A stretch of 64,000 nucleotides of DNA from Circinella umbellata (taxonomy: Eukaryota > Mucoromycota > Mucoromycetes > Mucorales > Lichtheimiaceae): positions 1 through 64,000 of the forward strand of contig JAIWNF010000096.1 of NCBI GenBank assembly GCA_025093555.1. The letters are read 5' to 3'. Shown in pieces: positions 59,959-64,000 of this stretch. The notes under the pieces are model-generated. The model was not told the DNA's origin, searched no databases, and saw nothing but the letters and a program-made list of their open reading frames with translations. A program made the position numbers and the translations under genes. Each line of letters starts with the position of its first letter. The stretch's first letter is position 1.

Positions 59959-60330
59959 GATAATAATAATAATAATAATAATAAATAATGAAAAAAAAAA
60001 AAAAAAGTCGCGTCGCGTGGATGTAGGCCCAGGGGGGACGTGAAAGTAAAAAAAAAAAATTCTCAGATGAGGAGACTGAAAAGAACGGGGAAGTGACGTA
60101 ATTTTTCCTGATGATTAACGAACTCGTAATTTTTCCTGATGAACTCGTAACAAAACCACACTTACAAAAAAAAAAATAAGGTTCCATTAATCATTTAAAG
60201 GTTATGTATAATTAATTTGCACACTATCATCTTTTTTATTATTTAACTACTTTTATTCTTTTTATTCTTTTTATTCTTTTTACCAATCAGGTTCTACTGC
60301 GAGTCTATACTTAGCAGTATTAGTGAACCG
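59959..60330. other. 5' flank of the MULE pseudogene
   Basis: Contains an (AAT)n microsatellite at about 59959-59988, A-runs, a repeated TTTTTCCTGATGA unit (60102 and 60129) and four TTTTTATTC units at 60246-60280. No gene was recognised. Confidence 0.45.
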
Positions 60331-60338
60331 AGTATGGG

Positions 60339-60560
60339 TCAATGCATCACCTTATCGCTCAAAATTGAGATTGGTCCCTCTTTGATCTTTGCGCCACCTC
60401 TTTTCTTAGTAAAGCAACGGATCAATGCATCACCTTAGCGCTCAAAATTGAGATTGGTCCCTCTTTGATCTTTTGCGTTACTTTCTTTCAATGAACTGAC
60501 GGATCAATGATCACCTTCGCGCTTAGAGCCTGGTCCCTCTTTGATCTTGACGTCATTTGT
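60339..60560. repeat. Tandem repeat, three units of about 80 bp
   Basis: Units start at about 60336, 60417 and 60499. Each has GG(A/G)TCAATG, ATCACCTT, CGCTCAAAATTGAGA (eroded in the third) and TGGTCCCTCTTTGATCTT. The first two are nearly identical over the first 60 bases. The block lies upstream of the MULE pseudogene's start codon. It could be a subterminal array of that element or an independent minisatellite. Confidence 0.8.
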
Positions 60561-60627
60561 TTTTTACAATATAATATTTTTCCGAAAAACATTGTTGCCA
60601 GGATATCTATACTAATAGCAGTCTAAC

Positions 60628-60661
<34 letters not shown>

Positions 60662-61050
60662 GTGTCGATAAGAATGAACAACATCAAGTATAAATAACAA
60701 AGATTTTACGGACGAATGTATAGACAATCTTCTTACGAATATATTTTTCAACAAGATTATTAATTTTACTGTCTTGAACATCAAAACGATTCAATTGCAT
60801 TTTGGTTGGTAATTTTATTATTGTGGACATTTTTTATTCACGTACCGTGCAAAGACATTTTTGGCAGTTATAATAATTTTATGCTTTCAGTAGTTTTGTC
60901 GGTTGCTTCAATTGTACTTTTTTAGGTTAGTAAGAAGCAAATGACTTGTAATGAAAGTGGTTGTCAAGAACAATAAGTTTTGTCCATTTCAAATATTAAA
61001 TTTTGAAGAAGAACATCTAGCCTGATAAAATCAGAAAAAATCTCCTTGGA
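60561..61050. other. AT-rich spacer with (TTA)n
   Basis: Has an (ATT)n run at about 60629-60654. No coding pattern was recognised; upstream exons of the LRR pseudogene could be eroded here. Confidence 0.35.
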
Positions 61051-61805
61051 TCGATCGGTAAAGAAAATGAATTTTCAAATTTGAAATCACTTATCACTGA
61101 CGCTGGTAAAATATTATATACATATTTTCTATTTGGGTGCATTTATCAAGTGATATATTATAATATTATAACTAATTGGATGAACGGAATACTATATAGG
61201 GGATGAAAAAATCGATCCAGATGTTCATTTGGGCAAAGCCTTACATAACACATTACCTTGTATTTCCAACACATTGACACGACTGGACATTATTTCACAA
61301 TCAATTGTCAACATTTCTTTGGGTCATATCTTTACTACTTTGTCGAAACTTGAAATCTCTCAAATTAAATGTGTATCCACTCGATGACAGTGCATCGGCA
61401 AGATATATTTTATCTTCAGCAACAATGGATGATTTACGACGTCATCGTTACAAAATTTGGAAGTTGCATCCAATTGTCCACTTGCTTCTCAATTGATACG
61501 AAATGTGTTCCACGCGTTTTTAAAATATATGCCCGAATTGCGACGTCTAGCGGTATATTATGATGCAAAATATTACTTTAATGGTCAAGATATGGTGGAT
61601 CATTGTCCGAAACTCGAGGTGATCAAGACGGGTTATTAGCCGAACATGCGGAAACGCTCAGGCGTTATGGTTTTTATTACTATACGAATTCTTACAAAGA
61701 ACGGCAACAATGATAGTGATATGATATCAATAGACGACAGAGGACCTAACAGCAACAACAATAACAATACAACGAATACCAATAATGTTGATATTATAGC
61801 GAATT
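61050..61805 (+). pseudogene. F-box/LRR-like protein pseudogene (3' part)
   Basis: LRR-like blocks read in changing frames: FSNLKSLITDAG (about 61070-61105), an intron, then DEKIDPDVHLGKALHNTLP and LTRLDIISQSIVNISLGHIF (61202-61340), NLKSLKLNVYPLDDSASARY (about 61345-61410), and VFHAFLKYMPELRRLAVYYD (61510-61565), ending with MVDHCPKLEVIKTGY. An Asn-rich tail (DDRGPNSNNNNNTTNTNN) runs to TAA at about 61804. At least two frame shifts and several stops make it non-functional. It resembles the LRR style of the gene at 39.8-42.1 kb but is not a direct copy of the part I could compare. Confidence 0.55.
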
Positions 61806-61825
61806 AACCACAACAGCAGCAACAA

Positions 61826-63170
61826 CAAAAAGACCGTATTTACAAAAGAAGAATTAAAATCAATCGAAGATCATAAACTACTTCCGTCGCCATCTTGCCT
61901 TTCTATCACTGTAGTAATTTCTTTTTTTGAAAAATTGAAATTAAAGGTATGGATGATATGATAATTATTACATACAAATGAATACATTGTTAAATAAGTT
62001 TACTAATGTGGAGTATTCAAAATGTAGGATAATGTTGACGACTTATGGAAGATCGCTGATGGCTCTCGATCCCATCCAGTACGCGACTTTGACGTCGACT
62101 GCGTTGAAAGAAGTGTTCTTGACATTTTGGCATATATACAGATGAGGTACATTAAATAAACTTGCTCAAAGTGGCGTTGAAAACGGTTCTATTATGTTGG
62201 TTTGGAGATATATTGATACCTTGTAATCAAAGCAGTTATGTTCAAATTTTGTGGTAAGTCTGAAGTTCTTCATTTATGCTAATCTTCATTTCAAAATGGT
62301 ATCAATAATAAAAAATAAACTAATATCTTATCACACGTTGTAAAATTTGTTAGGAAGCGACCAACAAACATCGTCAGGATCTGCTCGCGCCAATGAGGAT
62401 CGCTTGGCACTGGATGGAAGCATCAAGCCGAAAATCCAATCTGTAAAACCAGATTTGATCCTTACTAAAGAACACCTTGAATTTGGTGCAGCTGAACATG
62501 GCTTTGATGATGAAAGTGGAGTAGGTGAAAAAGAATTAAACGAAACATATACCAAATTGCCCAAGACAATGAAGGATTTGATGATGAAATTGGCAGCCTC
62601 AGTAGACTATGATGAAACCACAATGCGCTCTTTGCGAGTTGTTGGTCTGGTACACTCACGTAGGTTTTGTTTTGTTATTAATATGATATGTTGATTATAA
62701 TTTGTTTACTTATAATACGTACCTGTTTCTTCATAATAACTACGTATAGATTTGAGAATGACAGCATATGTTATGGATATCCCAGATGGTTATGTGTGCC
62801 GCATACGAAAAATCAAAGAACAAACAATTCCAAGCAGCTTAAGTGATTTTTACAATACATATATTCCATTTTTAGAAGTTGTATTGAAAGTAAAGGTACG
62901 CATTGATAGTGACGCTATTTTACCACTCATCAACAACTCATAACATTTACTCATTAAAAAAAATTATTATTACATAATTATTAGGGTATCGTGAAAACTA
63001 CAATGGAAACCATTGAAAATTATAAAGCTGGAAAAGAAGGAAGAAATCGATCGGGTTATGAATCAGTCATACCCACATCTAATATGCTTATGGTTCCCTC
63101 CGCATTGAATATGCCTCCAAAAACAACTCCCAAAAAACGAAAAACCGGCCCCCAGGTGGAAGATTCTTAA
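61826..63170 (+). pseudogene. Right copy of the unrecognised gene, 5'-truncated mosaic
   Basis: The first 500 bp correspond to exons 6-7 of the left copy but are decayed (FTKEELKSIEDHKLLPSPS with later frame loss; DGSRSHPVRDFD with stops after). From about 62355 the sequence becomes nearly identical to the left copy: exon 62355-62659, exon about 62751-62896, last exon 62984-63170, with the same introns. The sudden change in divergence at an exon start suggests gene conversion or a younger duplication of the 3' part only. It lacks exons 1-5, so no full product is possible. Confidence 0.75.
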
Positions 63171-64000
63171 TTCGAATACTTCCTTTTATTTTTTTTTGTC
63201 ACTCTATACCTTTTCTAAAATTTCTTACTTTTTTTTCTTGATACAACTGGTATGTATCTTGAATATATCACTCAGAAAATTATTATTATTGTTATATACT
63301 GTCTTAGCTTTTATCCTGAACAGCATAGTAAATTTGTATCATTTTATAATATAAATGCAATCATATGATATCTTTATTCAAGATACATTATTTGTGTAAA
63401 TATATCAGTGTATACTACTGTGTTCTGACTTTTTTTATTTGTTTACCAATTAATGTCATACAATAATAAGAAATAGAATTCACATGTAATCATTCCTATT
63501 TCATTGTAAATTCGTATATCAAGTTATGGATCAACATGTTTATTGTACATTTCGGATCTTTAGAAGCTTGGTCATTGACCAGGTATCTTTCTGACCTTTT
63601 TAACGATAAGAATGTATTAAATAACAGATGTTCATAATAAGCCTTTAAAAAGCAAACCAATGTATACATTTAGAGAGTCACATTTATATATAGGGCGGTT
63701 ATTGTATACATGGAATTGTTCATAGAACCAATTGATTACTGCAATCAAGAAGCTTATGTTAAATTAAATTAAGACCAGTCATTTCACCAAATACAACTGC
63801 TGTAACTCAGAATGCCATTCATAAATAGAGGAAAAGAACATCAGCGATAAGTATAATAGCAGATAGAACAACAACGATGACGACAAATACGTAGTATGGA
63901 TTCAAGTATGATGGTAGTTGACCAACGCATGACATGTCCTTGCGATAATTTTTTATTGAGTTTGCTAAAAAGAGTATGGATGTTAAAATCAGTGTTTTTG
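62355..64000. repeat. Right arm of large inverted duplication (runs off window)
   Basis: Inverted near-identical copy of about 44213-45859, covering three exons, two introns and the whole 3' flank. The last bases of the window still match, so the arm continues beyond 64000, possibly into a second Tc1-like copy. Confidence 0.92.

Overview
The window looks like nuclear DNA from an early-diverging filamentous fungus, most likely a Mucoromycota/Mucorales species. The reasons are low GC with long A/T runs, many short GT-AG introns (roughly 50-150 bp) in most genes, fungal housekeeping genes (Rpn12, Erv14/cornichon, NUS1, SND2, METTL5, GEN1/Yen1, Sro7/Lgl), and DNA transposons typical of such genomes. 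The assignment to Mucorales is an inference from gene style. No rRNA, tRNA or CRISPR array was found.

Layout. (1) 0-5.8 kb is transposon country: a two-gene PIF/Harbinger element (transposase on +, Myb/SANT-like partner on -), a decayed spliced gene of unknown family at 4.2-5.0 kb, and a 192-bp inverted-repeat (MITE-like) element. (2) 5.8-9.4 kb is gene-free, AT-rich DNA. (3) 9.4-39.8 kb is an ordinary gene-rich euchromatic block: LITAF-like zinc-ribbon protein, WNK-type kinase, Rpn12 (26S proteasome lid), cornichon/Erv14, a small predicted secreted protein, an Lgl/Sro7/tomosyn exocytosis protein, a decayed EamA/DMT transporter, a 4-coumarate-CoA-ligase-like acyl-CoA synthetase ending in AKL, NUS1 (cis-prenyltransferase subunit), SND2/TMEM208, METTL5 and a GEN1/Yen1-type nuclease. 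Exon models were built by hand; reading phase closes exactly for all of these multi-exon genes.

(4) 39.8-64 kb is a rearranged accessory region. It opens with a TPR/F-box/LRR gene whose 5' flank carries a frameshifted Tc1-like transposon. Beyond this lies the left arm (about 44.21-45.86 kb) of a large inverted duplication. Its right arm (about 62.36-64.00 kb) runs off the window end. The arms are almost identical in exons, introns and 3' flank, and carry two copies of an unrecognised multi-exon gene. The left copy has an in-frame stop. The right copy is 5'-truncated, decayed upstream, and abuts an F-box/LRR-like pseudogene.

Between the arms (about 46-62 kb) is a nest of mobile DNA: a transposase-like zinc-ribbon gene with an RTC4-like fragment downstream, a decayed MULE (DDE plus SWIM zinc finger) on the minus strand, and, inside what appears to be one intron of that MULE, a PIF1-helicase remnant and a second complete-looking MULE (52,466-56,697). 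This second element has about 180-bp terminal inverted repeats, a perfect 9-bp target duplication, a transposase with a cysteine-rich N-terminal domain, and a C-terminal region resembling a USP/C19-type cysteine protease that is separated by one extra base in an A8 run. It is the best candidate here for an undescribed system. Assignments rest on reading motifs by eye; no database search was possible.
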